64,000 nucleotides of DNA from Meandrina meandrites. Taxonomy: Eukaryota > Cnidaria > Anthozoa > Scleractinia > Meandrinidae. Position numbers and translations under genes: made by a program. The stretch is from assembly GCA_963693305.1 (NCBI GenBank), contig OY855912.1, positions 5,592,501-5,656,500 of the forward strand, written 5' to 3'. Every line of letters begins with the position of its first letter. Position 1 is the stretch's first letter. This document shows, one piece after another, positions 1-11,867 of the stretch. The notes under the pieces are model-generated. The model ran no database searches. It had not been told where the DNA came from and saw nothing but the letters and a program-made list of their open reading frames with translations.

Positions 1-512
1 AATTTATTTACCAAATGTTTATAATATATTGACTAAAAGAACTAAAGCAACTTGTGTTGTGTCATGTTTTTTTGGGGGGGTGGGGGGAGGGGGGGTGGGG
101 GATTTAATAGCTGTGATGTCAACAGAGAAAATCAGTGGCCTTGCTAATATCAATCAAACAGCTCGTTAAGCTTTGCGTGGCGAGACCAAACAACGGCCGA
201 GCGCGAAGGAGACTACTTGTACCCACGAGTTTTGCATAGCATCTATTGTTCGAGGACTTTTGTTTTGACACCCAATACTAAGATATAGAAATGCCAATCA
301 AGTACAAAATTTTAAGGTGGGGGTACACCAGATTTTGAGCGGTGGAAAAACAGGCTTCAGGTGTACCCCCGCCTTAAAACACCATATATGCTCTCGTATA
401 TGACATACACAGTGGCTTATGTTGTACGTGTTCTTGGGTATTAACTGTATTAAAGCACATCCTCAGAAAGAAAAAAAACTCGTCTAAATGGCTTTAACCC
501 TTTTGCCGTGTA
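1..512. other. non-coding, upstream repeats
   Basis: No supported gene. It holds a G-rich tract (about 70-102), a MITE-family fragment near 166-215 (AACAACGGCC..GAAGGAGACTAC, also seen near 26150 and 47143), and a hairpin with 20-bp arms at 310-329 and 360-379 that differ at one position. One arm of the same hairpin family recurs at about 54583-54604. About 75 bp at 411-485 reappear, diverged, at 1040-1115. Confidence 0.5.
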
Positions 513-584
513 GGCGTTAATAACAGGAATGGCTCCGACCTGCGAGTGCACTGGGAACGAGTAAAGTTATAGCAAAAAATAGCA

Positions 585-745
585 CTCCGGTTGGCCTACT
601 ATGCATTCCGGTTAGCCTACTTTTCACTCCGGTTAGCCTACTATGCATTCCGGTTAGCCTACTTTTCACTCCGGTTAGCCTACTTTTCACTCCGGTTAGC
701 CTAATATGCATTTCGAGCGTACTATGCACTTCGGTTAGCCTGTTT
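585..745. repeat. GGTTAGCCTA minisatellite
   Basis: About eight units of roughly 20 bp alternate CATTCCGGTTAGCCTACTTT and CACTCCGGTTAGCCTACTAT. The last units degenerate through CACTTCGGTTAGCC to GTTAGCTC. The same units occur at 28420-28480 and 28570-28670, inside a different palindromic element. Confidence 0.8.
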
Positions 746-811
746 ACGGTTAGCTCTTCATATTTGTAAGGGTAGCATGTTATATTTTTAAAATTATCGG
801 TTCCTGGAGCC

Positions 812-888
812 AGCTGCCTGGTGGCATAGTGGTCATGAGAACACGCTCATTAGTGTGATAATCCGGGTTCGATTCTACCTCGGCGCAC
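812..888 (+). repeat. tRNA-like segment (SINE head or tRNA pseudogene)
   Basis: A box A-like TGGCATAGTGG (822-832) is followed at tRNA spacing by a perfect box B-like GGGTTCGATTC (864-874). The acceptor arms do not pair well, so this is not called a functional tRNA. It lies inside the element at 513-963. Confidence 0.5.
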
Positions 889-963
889 TTTATATTGAAT
901 ATTTTCTTTTTTCACTTTAATAAAAAAATCTAAGTGTCCGGAGCCATTCCTGCATTTAACGCC

Positions 964-1482
964 ATGTCTTTTGCCGTTGAATTTTCTCGAGAAAACGCGT
1001 TTTTGACCGTAAAACCAAATTTTTGGTGCTGGCATACGCAGCGGCTTATGTACGTGTTCTTGGGTATTAACTGTATTAAAGAAGCACAACCTAAGCGGAA
1101 AGAAAAAAAACTTGTCTTAACGCTAAAAGAGGATTATAACCACATAGGTTACGTGTGAGAAGTGAAATGTTGACCAATAAATGTATGGGAGCATGGGAGT
1201 GATTGCTTTTCATGGATACGCTTTGGATACACTCTATGACTGTTACACTACGTTCTTACGCTTTTTTCTTTTGTATTAACCGCTGCCCTCTCGGAAGCGC
1301 CCCCCGTCTCGGCCCAAAACCGCAAAAGCTCCTGGGAGCGGCCACTTCCGCAATCATAGCCCGCAATCTTCATAGTTGACTAACATGGAGTCAGATGTAC
1401 ATGTAGGTCTAGAAATTACGAGGAAGCTGCTCTTCATCAAAGTATAATTCTTTAACTGGTGAAAGAAAGCTTAGTGCGCATA
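964..1482 (+). other. 5' flank of the glycosyltransferase gene
   Basis: No coding feature is supported. The stretch contains the diverged copy of the 411-485 segment and a short GC-richer patch (about 1280-1360) that could belong to the promoter. I see no TATA box at a convincing position. The short open frames here overlap repeats and are not called. Confidence 0.3.
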
Positions 1483-2704
1483 ATGGCGTGCGGGCAAACG
1501 TCGACGAATGCAGCAGATCCGGAGCGAATCAATGTCATGTTTCTCTGCGATGAGTGGAAGTCTTCGAAGGGTGGTCTGTCCACTTTCAACAGAGAATTTG
1601 CTGTTAATTTGGCAAAAACAACGAGTGACAGCATCAAAGTTCACTGCTACGTTTCGCAAAGCGATGAGTTGTGTAGGGAAGATGCCAGACAACATGGAGT
1701 GAATTTAATCACTGCTCGAAGTATTCCAGGATCTGCTGACCCACTGGATTGGTTGAAAATTCCACCACCGGAACTGTCAAATCCTGACATTGTGATAGGC
1801 CATGGAAGAAAATTCGGTACTCCTGCATATTTCATTGTTCAAACTGCAAAGTGCAAGTGGGTGCATTTTGTTCATGTGTTTTGTGAAGACCTTGGAAAGT
1901 ACAAAGTAACACAAAGTGCTTCACTTGATACAATCGAAGAAAATGAGAAGAAACATAAAAGTGAAATTGAGCTGTGTAAAGCAGCAGATTTGGTTGTTGC
2001 TGTGGGTTCACGACTTCAACAGAAGTACAACAGAAGTCTTCCAGATGTTAAGGTAGAGATCATCACTCCTGGAATTTTAGAAAAGTTTTCCAATGAATCA
2101 CCACAGCTGGTCAAAGAAAGATCAGTGGCAAAGAAGTTCAGTGTTTTTATGTTTGGTCGGGCAAGCTTTGAAGATCTTACCCTCAAAGGTTATGATATTA
2201 TTGCAAATGCCATTGGATCCCTTGACAAGAAGTTTGAGCTGACATTTGTTGGCTCGTCTCCTGGAGAACACAGAAAGATTGAGCAATGGTTTCTCGAGAA
2301 TACCTGCATAAGCCGCAACCATTTAACAATTCGTAGCTATTGCAATGAGCAAGAACTTAAGATGATGTTTCATGAGTCAGACATGGTGGTACTTCCTTCA
2401 CGGACAGAAGGGTTTGGGTTGGTTGCGCTGGAAGCCATTTCTGCTGGTGTACCTGTTCTTGTTGCTGGCGAATCCGGAATAGCCGAAGCTTTGCAAGAAG
2501 TAAAGGGTGGGATGTCTGTTATTGTTGAATCGGATGATGCTGGGGAGTGGGCCCAAAGAATCAAGCAGTTGTCCATCCAAAGTCCAGAAGAGCGACAAAA
2601 CAGTGCCAAACTGCTCAAAGAGAACTATAGTAAAACTTATTCTTGGAGCAATGAATGTGGGAGATTCAAAGGCATGATTCAGGATTTAGCAGAAAGTGGA
2701 AATG
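1483..2704 (+). CDS. GT4 (group 1) glycosyltransferase domain, first exon of a multi-exon gene
   Basis: This exon encodes a complete GT-B fold glycosyltransferase of the GT4/'glycosyl transferase group 1' type. The ATG at 1483 has A at -3 and G at +4, and the frame stays open to 2760. The N-terminal Rossmann half carries GGLSTFNREF (residue 30 on), typical of the acceptor-side Gly loop. The C-terminal half carries the nucleotide-sugar E-x7-E motif EGFGLVALE (E309 and E317), then AISAGVPVLVAGESGIAEAL. GT4 enzymes are retaining enzymes that use nucleotide sugars; donor and acceptor here are unknown. No signal peptide or membrane segment is seen, so it is probably cytosolic. The domain ends at about residue 407, exactly at a G|GTATGT donor (2704/2705), so I end the exon in phase 1 rather than at the read-through stop (2760). 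Bacterial-like GT1 domains fused to NLR-type receptors are known in corals; that link is inference here. Confidence 0.85.
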
Positions 2705-5336
2705 GTATGTTCACTAAAAAACGCTTTCTTCCTCATCATTATATTGATACCTTTTTGTAGGTACATACTTGATAACCAGAGCAAAGAAACCTTCTTTGAG
2801 CCAGCCTTCTAAAGATTGGTTCTCTACATATTAGCCAGGGTGTACGTGTCTTCCATCTATCCCATATGCTGAAGGCACATGCATGTCAAGGTTGTCAAAA
2901 TTCTGCATCAAAGTAGGTCTTCAGTGTGCTGGGTTATATTAAGTGCCTCCTTCATCACATCCTGGTAAATGTCAAAGATTTTAGTGACATGCATACCAGT
3001 GTAATGAAAGATGGAAAACCTCTCCAACTTTCTTTATTTATCATCACACAGTACACTATTGATATTACTGATCCTAGCAGTATGCAGGAGGTGTGCCACA
3101 TATGAACCTAGTAAATGGCCCTGCTCACCATGAGTCTCTCCGTAGCTCAATGGATAGAGTGCCCACCCAGTGTATCTTGGCCTGGTTATAAGGCCCCTCA
3201 CTTAATAAAGCAATTAGCATAGCTTCTGCATTTTTTCAGCCCGGGGATGCTTACTAGGAATCCCTTGAAGCTACCTGTACCTTGAATTTCATGTTTAAAA
3301 TTGCACATTTCTACCAAACAATGCCATTTTTCTCTCTCAAATATTTAAATTCAGACACAGTGGAACCTCGATTTAACAAACCTCTATTTAATGAAGCCCT
3401 AGGTGTAACGAACAATTTTCTTAAGCCTGGCCAAAATTACTTTGAAATGTATGGAACAGAACCTCAATATAACAAAATCCTCGTTATAAGTCCAAACACG
3501 AAATATACCCCGATATCACGTAAAAATGTCCACGTGTGATGAAATATGAATGTGAATAATAGCTGGAATTTCTATTAATGCCCTTGTCTCTTCATTTACC
3601 ATCCACTTCAACTGACACCCTGTAAGTAAAAAGTGGAAGACACGTGAAAGTGTCAGTGGCACATGGTCCACGATCTAAAGCATCCCTTCCTGGTCATGAA
3701 CCTGTTTCAGGTGATTCCACTGAATTGCATTGCGCATCCTTGCTGCGCATGAGTTTTCGCATCATTTAGCACGTGCATGAGCGCGCGCGCACACACAACA
3801 TTACGGCTTTTCTTTTTGGTTAAGCTCAGAAGAGAAATAAATGGTCATTTTCTTCTAAACGAGCACGGTGACCCCCATTTTTTAATGCATAAATTTAAAA
3901 GGCATCCGGTTGACTACAATATATCGCAATTTAAAGAAAAGTTAAATACTCTACTTTGAGATATTTTTATTTCAATGCTTTAAAAAATACGTTTTGAGGT
4001 AGTGCTGCTTACGCACGCACGCAGCAAAATCTTTAATTTCTTTCATAATTTTAATTCCAGTTTAATTAAAATGGTTTATTATGTAAGATTAAAGTCCATT
4101 TCATTGAACTGCATCGATATTTTAACGCAAGAAATTATTTTTTCTAGAAATGATAGTTCCCTTTTCGGATTATGAGCGTTCCTAGTGTGAACCTCGTGGG
4201 TCATATGTTTACTATAATAGCCATCCAGATTGCACAAAAACGAGCACGGTGACCCCCATTTTTTATTGCATTTTTGTAACGCTCATAACATAGTTATGAA
4301 CTGGACCAAGTCTTAGAAAATTCTAAATACTCCTTCTTTTTCAGTGGAATCACCTTAACAGCAACAGCATGGGTGTTGATCGTGTGTTTTGTTTGCCTGT
4401 TCAGTTTCTAGTGCTGTAGCTATGTACAGATCTTTATTGCGACAATAGCTTCGTTTTGACATTAAGGAACGAAATATGTTGATTAGTAATTGTTTGGATC
4501 CAGAAATGCTGGGTAGTGCAATGTAACACCCTTAGTTGTTCATACTGTACCTCGATATAACGAATATTTTGGTTGTTTTCCCGAAAATGCGTTATATCAA
4601 CAATCCTAGACAATAATCTAGCTTGGGACACTGTACACGATCTCCCCTTCTCCCACTTACAATGTTGAAAATCAGTGATTGTTTGGTCTTTTAGTTCACA
4701 AAAGTTCAATATTTCCCAACATTGTTGTGGGGGGGGAGGGGTTTACGTGACCCACTCGAAGTGTACCAACTATTTTTGTCTAGGATTGAAGGTTTTTAAT
4801 AATAACAAACCCTCAAATTATATAACAAAGAAATTTCCCCAGTCCCTAGGCACTTCGTTAAATCAAGATTCCACTTTAGCTTTATTTTAAAATTACATGG
4901 CAGTATGCAAATTCACAATGCATGACATTAATCACAAAGTTGGAAACAATCAGCAATTTAACCAATCGGATCAACATATAACAGAATCTTGTTCATTAAA
5001 ATCATGTATTGAGATCCTGCCAGAGAAAATTCTGACAAGTGACATGGCCTAAAAGGTAGCATCAGCACATTGAATGAAATCATGACAGAAGACAACCTTT
5101 CCTGTAAAACACCAACACAGGACATTAGTTTTTTGAATTTCTAACAAGCACCGCCTCTGTCCATCAAAAGAAATTCTAGATCTACAGGCAAATCTAGAAC
5201 TGTGCTCTGCTTGCCATTTTTTTTTTTTTTTTTGCTTTATCATAATTATGGTTAAAACATTGACTGCTGTGATACACCATAACTAACAAAAGTTTTAAAA
5301 TGAATATGGATTTTTCAAATTGTTCCCTATCAACAG
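2705..5336 (+). other. proposed intron 1
   Basis: It runs from GTATGT at 2705 to TTCCCTATCAACAG at 5336. It holds a tRNA-like box A fragment at about 3136-3160 (TAGCTCAATGGATAGAG), a pogo-like DNA element (3358-4876), and a 17-T run near 5218. Open frames here, for example 3282-3539 and 4434-4709, lie in repeat sequence and show no protein family. Confidence 0.5.
3358..4876. mobile_element. pogo/Tigger-like non-autonomous DNA element
   Basis: The left end reads CAGTGGAACCTCGATTTAAC. The right end in reverse complement reads AAGTGGAATCTTGATTTAAC, the usual pogo-like terminus. Internal copies of CTCGATATAACGAA at 4552 and CTCGTTATAAG at 3480 fit the same family. A repeated GAGCACGGTGACCCCCATTT at 3862 and 4241, also inverted near 60000, suggests a second element nested inside. 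No transposase frame survives. Confidence 0.55.
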
Positions 5337-5858
5337 CTTTGAAAGTAAGGATTGATGTGGAAACCATGGAACCAGTAGAACACAACACACAGAATGCAAC
5401 ACCTGTTTTAGCAACAAAATCAGAAGGATCTTCTGATGGTAGGTGCCAGGAAGCACCTACAGTACCTGCATCATCAGAATATGTCCAGCCTTTGCCAAAC
5501 CTCATTCCAGCAGAAGGGGTCTTGACTTTAATTGCTTCAAACTACCTGCAGACAACACCACCAAGGTGCATGGATGACCACAATAATTTTTTGGCATACA
5601 TGGAAAAAATGCGATTCATTATTACCGGTGTTAAAGTAGGAAGTTTGGTGATAACAGTGAAGTGTGATTCACTCGAGATCCTGGAGGAGCTGTGGGAGGA
5701 TTATTCATCTGGCCATCTTGGTGAAGTGGTTCAAAGATGTTTTGTGACGAAAGAGATCTTGACTGAACTGAGCCTTGCAGAGTTGAAGTTAAAAACAACA
5801 ATATTGGAAAAGGAGTATAAAGCATACAAAGCGTACTTTGAGAATGAATCAGCGAGAG
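5337..5858 (+). CDS. TRADD-like N-terminal domain exon
   Basis: A 174-codon exon. Its N-terminal third is a linker rich in Thr, Glu and Pro. From about 5560 it matches the pattern of the cnidarian TRADD-like N-terminal domain: FLAYMEKMRFIITGVKVGSL, then VKCDSLEILEELWEDYSSGH, then a C-terminal segment ending LKTTILEKEYKAYKAYF. In animals this fold mediates adaptor contacts in death-domain signalling, and in cnidarians it is abundant in NLR-like genes. The acceptor TTCCCTATCAACAG ends at 5336 and the donor AGAG|GTTAGC is at 5858/5859; both are phase 1 and match the donor of the GT exon. An ATG at 5300 would allow an independent gene start with 12 more residues; I prefer splicing because the phase fits and the domain is otherwise without a start context. 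Assigned from memory of the family, not by a search. Confidence 0.65.
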
Positions 5859-6158
5859 GTTAGCTTTTTCTTTAGAAAAAAAAAATTGCCTCATCAGTAA
5901 TTTTGTGTTTTGTTGGCCCCCTGATTAGTTAACTTACTATAAGTAACAGCACTGTTTTGAGTATTGGACAGAGAGTAGTTCAAGGTCTAAAAAAATAATA
6001 TAAGTTCAAACTTTACAATAATGAAGCCATGAGAACAAGCATTATATAACTTACCACAGCTGTATAACAAATACTGAATCGGATGTTAAATAGGTGTACA
6101 CACTGTACATTGATAACATCATGAAGCCCAGCTTTCTAGTCCATCTTTATCTCCAAAG

Positions 6159-6296
6159 GTCAATGTGAAAGTGAAGTTGGACAAGAAGAAATACCAGCCC
6201 ATTTCTCTGATGAAAAGATTTTAACAGAAATGGATGATCAAGATGATTTTCAAACAGAAACTGAAACTGAAACTGGAAAACTGAAAACTGAAACAG
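6159..6296 (+). CDS. acidic Glu/Thr-rich linker exon
   Basis: The acceptor CTTTATCTCCAAAG ends at 6158 and the donor ACAG|GTAAAG is at 6296/6297. The exon is 46 codons long, phase 1 at both ends, so it can be skipped or kept without a frame change. It reads QCESEVGQEEIPAHFSDEKI, then an acidic stretch with a TETETETG run. A second donor, GAAG|GTACTG, at 6326/6327 would add ten residues (KDDSGSDDEG). No domain is recognised; it looks like a flexible linker after the TRADD-like domain. Confidence 0.45.
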
Positions 6297-7105
6297 GTAA
6301 AGATGATTCTGGGTCAGATGATGAAGGTACTGCAGTACCAAACTAGCTTTTATAAGCCATTTATTGCTACTAATTCCTGTGCAGCCAATTGCAATGGCCA
6401 AAATGGTTTGAAATATACCTTAATTGTGCGACAATAATTATTATACCAGCATGAGGCTCACTGTTGCAAACCAGGCCTATTTATGCTCCAAATCATGCCA
6501 GCATAATCTTGGCTATCTATCATGGTCAAGAAAACACTTAAGACAAAGATCACAGCCAGGGCTTGAAGCCTAGTACAGTGTATGCCTTTTGGTCCAGAGT
6601 TTGATATGCGTCACGTACATTAGGCCACCGCACATACTTTCAAAGGATTTACTGAACCAGAAATTGGTGAAATTGGTGAATACAACAGTGATGATTTATT
6701 TAGCTTCATTTTCCATAGGAATTACCAAATGAATACTTCCAGTTTGAGTTAATTGAGATGAATGAAGTCAGTTGGTGGGATGATTTGGGGGAGGGGTGGC
6801 AAGGCTGTGCTCTAACACAAATTACAAGGAGCCCAAAGGTTCCAAACTATGAGATCCAGGGTGCCCAGCATAAAGCTTATATGAAAGAAACAAGATTATC
6901 TGGTCGCCCAAAGGCAAACGTTAGTCTCCTGAGGCACCTGGGCACCCTTAGAGCACAACCCTGGATAGTTATATTCTTTACAGTTATGACCAATCATGGT
7001 AATAGATCTTGATATTCTACATGTCAATATGACACAATCATCATTATAGACTTTGCTGTTAAGAAAAGGTTTTGAATGCTAATTGCCTTATTGATTTTAT
7101 TTTAG

Positions 7106-7159
7106 GCATTTCATCTTTATATCCTTATCCATATTCAACGAAATTAAGATATGATTTAG
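7106..7159 (+). CDS. short repeat-unit exon A (18 codons)
   Basis: TTTATTTTAG|GC at 7105/7106 and GATTTAG|GTGAGT at 7159/7160 define a 54-bp exon, phase 1 at both ends. It reads ISSLYPYPYSTKLRYDL after a split Gly codon. It is the first of four paralogous exons and the most diverged: Tyr/Pro replace the Ser run seen in copies B and C. It has no catalytic or structural motif and probably serves as a linker. Support comes from conserved splice sites and frame across copies. Confidence 0.5.
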
Positions 7160-7691
7160 GTGAGTGTAAGTTATATGTCAATTATACAGTCAATAGACAA
7201 ATCAAACCAAATGAAACAACTGCAAGCCCTAATCAACTTCTTAAACGTTGGATTCCTTTGCCATTCATAACTTTGCAAATACATATGTTATGTGCAAACT
7301 TAAAATAGGACAGAGTAATGTCGTCTTATTAAATCAAAATTAGATTGAAGTTGGAGGCACTGAGTGCCTCCCTGATAAACTTTATCAAAGGGATAAAAAC
7401 ACTAGCCCTGAGCTAATGGACAGGAATTTCTTTGCATGCTGATTTTCGCTTTGAGAAAGCTGGCTAGTACAGCTTTTCATCTTTGCTTTTCGTTCATTCG
7501 GGATATGCCTTGTGAAGAAATCATAATTCATTATAATTGTAATTCACCTGGATTAACAATGGGACAAAGGTATGTGAGTGTGCATGTGTGGTATTCTTCA
7601 TCATTCATCTGTTTTGAAAATTCAAGCTAACAACTTGAGGACAGATATCTGTGTATTCTTTTTGATGCCGTTGAGTTGACATTATTATATA

Positions 7692-7850
7692 TGTTGTGGT
7701 TTAAATTTTACCTTGGTTTAAAATTTTTCAAACCAGTTTGATTTTTATTTTCCTTTGTTTCAGATTATGATAATCAATACAAGACAGTGAAAAGTAAAAT
7801 TCAAACTGGTCTGAAAAATTTTAAACCAAAGAAAAATTTAAACCACAACA
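7692..7850. mobile_element. palindromic MITE
   Basis: The left arm TGTTGTGGTTTAAATTTT.. and right arm ..AAATTTAAACCACAACA are inverted. A second paired block lies inside them (CAAACCAGTTTGATTTTTAT against AAAATTCAAACTGGTCTGAA). A GTTGTGGTTTAAATT half-end also appears at about 12700. It lies in the intron after exon A. Confidence 0.75.
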
Positions 7851-9379
7851 TATACATTGTACATACTGAGATATAACTGTGGACCTGAAAGCCACAAATT
7901 ATGTAAATTTTCTTTCACAAACCAATGTAAAGCAATGAAATGACAGATATGGCTTTTTTCACTTGTGAGAAAAATGATACATCTAATTGGAGCCATGTAT
8001 CATGTTTTTGATGAGTAAGCTATACCCAGCTAAAGCTTTTAATTCAACTGAGGCTGATTGGTGGCCTTTTGCAGGTTCTGTGTTATTTATACACTTGTTG
8101 TTTTGTATCAGAAATTTCAACAACTTGTTCAACACAATGTGCACACTTTCCATGAAGTACTCTATACTATCCTGTAAAAGTTTGTCACAAGGCCACTCTT
8201 AGGATCTCAGCTAAGTTGACAAAATAATTTGGCTTGCATTTAAACATCAAGGAAATGGCTCAGCTGCTTGGCATTTCTGTTACTCCCCGATCCCAAATCT
8301 AAAAACTTTGCTTTGCACGTCTCTTTGTGCTTCACCCTCTTCACTTTGCACTTGATATGTATTTATTGTCTCCTCGTCCCATCCACTTCAGGCTTATTAT
8401 CCTCCAAGTAATCTTGACTATCCATCATGGTCAAGAACACAAGTCAAGGATATCAACCAGGGCTTAATTCACACACATTCATTATAATTCTTTCCAAATG
8501 ATTTACTGAATCAGAAAATGCTGAAAAATGGTGAATAGTGAAGGTTTTAGAAAAATTTCTCTTAGTTTTGATGTCCAGGACATTTCCAATACCCATGATT
8601 TCTACTTCCGGTTTGAGTTAGTTGAGCTTACTGATCACACCTCTTCTCTCATTCAAGGTAAACTTAACAAGTCTAAATTATGATTAATCAGTAACTAAAT
8701 TTAATTGAAGAAACTTGACTTTAATTTTATTCCCTTTTTAAAAAAGATTGCCTCAAAGCTGACTTCCTAGCTTTTGTAAAAAATCCTTGTCATAAAAAAC
8801 AAATAAATAAATTTCACCTTGGAAATCATAATCTAAAAATAGAATCTGGTAGACATAACAATTACCGGAAAAAAACAAAAATTTACGAATTTGTTCTCTC
8901 TGCTTGTTAAATGAAATAGAAAACAAGCTTCAATTCTTACTCTTTTGTCATCACTACAACAGTATCAGAACAAACTTCTTCAGTGAAATAAGTGTTAGAT
9001 TTCACCACTTTAATAGTTAACAATACTAAAGTTCTGTTTCCTTTTAACAGCGTTGACCCCTGCTGCCCTCATCTATGATTCTATTATTCTATGGTTCTAT
9101 GTTAAGCCAACAATCCAATTGTTATTTACTTAATATAATTATAAGATCTTTCAAAACATTTGTAATTATATATTAATACCATGTACACTGTATATAGTCT
9201 AATAGGGAATACTTTAATAAATTGTTGTTGTCAGTTGCTAGGATTGTAGAGTGGGTGGCAGGGATTACATTCTTTACAGTGTTGATATTCTAAATGTCAT
9301 AATATGACACATAGACTTTGCTGTTTTAGAATGGTTTTGAATGCAAATTGCCTTATTAATTAAATTTATTTTATTTTAG

Positions 9380-9430
9380 GCATTTCATCTTCATCTTCTT
9401 ATGCATCTTCCGCAAAAAGTTTTGATTCAG
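9380..9430 (+). CDS. short repeat-unit exon B (17 codons, Ser-rich)
   Basis: TTTATTTTAG|GC at 9379/9380 and GATTCAG|GTGAGT at 9430/9431 bound a 51-bp exon, phase 1 at both ends. It reads ISSSSSYASSAKSFDS after a split Gly. It differs from exon C by a few residues and keeps the same splice signals. The only visible feature is the Ser-rich composition, which suggests a flexible or phosphorylatable linker. Confidence 0.55.
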
Positions 9431-9536
9431 GTGAGTGCATTCCTGTATGTTAATTATTCACTAAATACATATGCCACACCATATGAAACAACCATTCAGA
9501 CATTACTTTGTACATACATGTAATGTGCGAATTTAA

Positions 9537-10673
9537 GAGCAAGCTAGGCATCAGCAAATATCGCCTGGAGGCATGCAAAATAAAAAAATCAAAAATCTCA
9601 AACTTGGCCAGAATTTAGGTCTAGTGGAACTATTTCTAAAAAAAAAAAATGTTCAATCAGATTTTTAGCTTACGTGAACAGCAGAAATTTGGAATTTGTC
9701 TTTAATCTGAAGAAGGGGTTTAATAAACCGAGAAAACATATATACAGTAGCAGTTCTTGATATTTCAAAAAGCCGGATACATATATGCAGTCTGCGAACA
9801 TGCTATCGTTTTAACAGCGGCCATTCAAAATAATGTACATATCAGATGGAAGTGATTATTTGCTAAAGTACAAATGTCAAATGTTGAACAGTGTGTCAAA
9901 TGTTTTATCTTGTATTGCATGACAACACTTGTTTACGTGCTAATCACTAGTGTTCGCTGTTTTTATAATGTTCAGGCACTGAAACTCTACTTCCCTGTAT
10001 GATAACCATTTTAATGTCTTTCATGCCATTTTCGGTATCATTTTAACTATGAGTACACATTTTAGCTATTATTTTGTCAAGCAAAAATGTTTCCCACGTT
10101 GGGATAATATTTTTATATCACTACATGTATGTCCTGTACCAGCTTGAGTGTTTTTGCTCTCAATTTTGCATTTTTTTTGCCCTGATGAAATCGGCAATAT
10201 AAGCCGAAAACTTTTGCTGTCAAATTGTTCATATAACCATTTATTGTGCTGCATGCCATGCCGTTGCCACTTGATAAAGTTTTTTATTATTTTTTTTAAG
10301 CAGAAGCCATCAGAAAGTTGTCAAAAAGATGTCAAAAAGTTGTAAAAAATTAATTAAAAACTTTATCAAGTGGCAACGGTACGGCATGTAGCACTGTAAA
10401 CTGTGACACATTTTTTTCCTCTTTTCAATGATACTGTGCCTTTTTGTTCATTAATTTCATGGTTAATTTTTAAGTCATGAATTGTATAGTCTTGTATGCA
10501 CCCCTTGTGATAGCTGTCAATCTGTCATCATCGCCGTTCTTGCAAGAGAAAAATCTGATTTAACGTAAAGTATTTTTTTGGAATAGTTCCACTAGACCTA
10601 CATTCTGGCCAAGTTTGAAAATTTTCAATTTTTAATTTACATGCCTCCAGGCAATAAATGCTGTTGCCCGCTC
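9537..10673. mobile_element. 1.14-kb TTAA-target inverted-repeat element
   Basis: The element begins GAGCAAGC and ends GCCCGCTC, flanked by TTAA at 9533-9536 and 10674-10677. Paired blocks extend about 150 bp inward from each end, including CGCCTGGAGGCATG against CATGCCTCCAGGC and GGTCTAGTGGAACTATT against AATAGTTCCACTAGACC. The equivalent place in unit A (about 7290) reads AACTTAAAATAGGAC without insertion, which is a natural empty site. A second palindrome, around TTGCCACTTGATAAAGTTTT (10270) and its complement (10360), lies inside. TTAA targets are typical of piggyBac-like elements; no transposase is present. Confidence 0.8.
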
Positions 10674-11867
10674 TTAAAATAGGACAGCTTTGTCGTCTTT
10701 TTAATGTAAAAAAAATGGTTTTGATTTTTCAAGTTTCCTTTCAGGCATTATTATTATTAAGTTGGAGGCACTGAGTGCTTTCCTGAAGGACTTTCTCAAC
10801 AGCCTTACTTAATCTGCAAACAGAAGTCCAAAAATTTTACTTGCCAGTTGTGCATGCATGTGATGAATAATATCCACTAGCCCCGGGCTAATAGATAGGA
10901 CTTTCTTTGCATGCTGCTTTAATTTTTCTCCCTTAGAAAGCTAGTGCAACTCTTTATCTTTGTTTTAAATTTGTTCTGGATATACCTAGTTCAATATTCC
11001 TGAACTCTCCCTTCCATGCCCTATACAAGGGCTGAACCCAGGCATGAAAAAAATTCCACTGATGAAGGGCAAAGCCCGAAACGTTTGGATTATTCTAACT
11101 GGATTTTAGCACTATTTTAACATTTTCATAACTTATTACAAAGAAAAAGTGCTATGCAGCTTAAGAAGTTTTTCATCTTCAAATAACGAGAAGAGAGAGT
11201 CCAGGATAACTTGCAAGCACATGCTCAAAACGAACCAATCAAAAACGTAACTTGGCTGGCATTTAATAATCAAGGAAATGGCTCAGCTGGTGGTATTTCT
11301 TTTGCTTCTTGATTCCAAATCTTCTAACGATTTTGCTTTGCACGGTTCTTTGTGCTTCACCCTCTTCACTTTGCACTTGATATGTATTTATTGTCTCTTT
11401 GTCCCATCCACTTCAGGCTGATTGTCTTCCAAATCATGCCAGCATAATCTTGGCTATCCTTTATGGTCAAGAACAGTCAAGTGAAGGATATCAGCCAGGG
11501 CTTGAAGGATGTGTTTCTTGATCTTAAGTCGCACACATTCATTATAATTCCTTCCAAATGATTTACTGATTGAATCAGAAATTGCTGAAAATGGTGAATA
11601 GTGAAGGTTTTAGAAAACATTACCTATTAAGTTTCATTGTCCATGGAAATTAGCAGTACCTATGGTTTTTACTTCCAATATGAGTTACCGTAATTGAGAT
11701 AAATCAAGTACGTTGCTGGGATGGTGGAGGGGTGGTTAGAAAGTCATGGTGATCTTGATATTCTGCATAATCATAATTTGACTCATAAATTAGCCTTTTT
11801 GGTTTAAGAACGGTTTTGAATACAAGTCGCCTTTAGTTATTAATTTTTTTTTTCTATATGATTTTAG
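10674..11867 (+). other. intron between exons B and C
   Basis: Mostly unit sequence shared with the other copies. Near 11056 it contains CTGATGAAGGGCAAAGCCCG, a motif often found at the ends of coral retroelements. No gene is seen. Confidence 0.4.

Larger units (their letters stand above)
513..963. mobile_element. MITE-like element with 25-bp terminal inverted repeats
   Basis: The left end starts GGCGTTAA and runs on to AGGAATGGCTCCG. The right end, read in reverse complement, starts GGCGTTAAATGCAGGAATGG and ends in the same CTCCG. Between the ends lie a GGTTAGCCTA minisatellite and a tRNA-like segment. Both flanks contain TTTTGCCGT, which may be a target-site trace. No transposase is encoded, so it is called non-autonomous. 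The family is not recognised. Confidence 0.55.

Noticed and set aside
585..745. Regular short repeats resembling a CRISPR array
   Set aside because: There are no unique spacers; units are contiguous minisatellite copies in a eukaryotic element.
2705..2760. Read-through of the GT exon to the stop at 2760
   Set aside because: The GT4 domain ends at the G|GTATGT donor and the extra 18 codons (FTKKRFLPHHYI-type) look like intron; kept only as an alternative.
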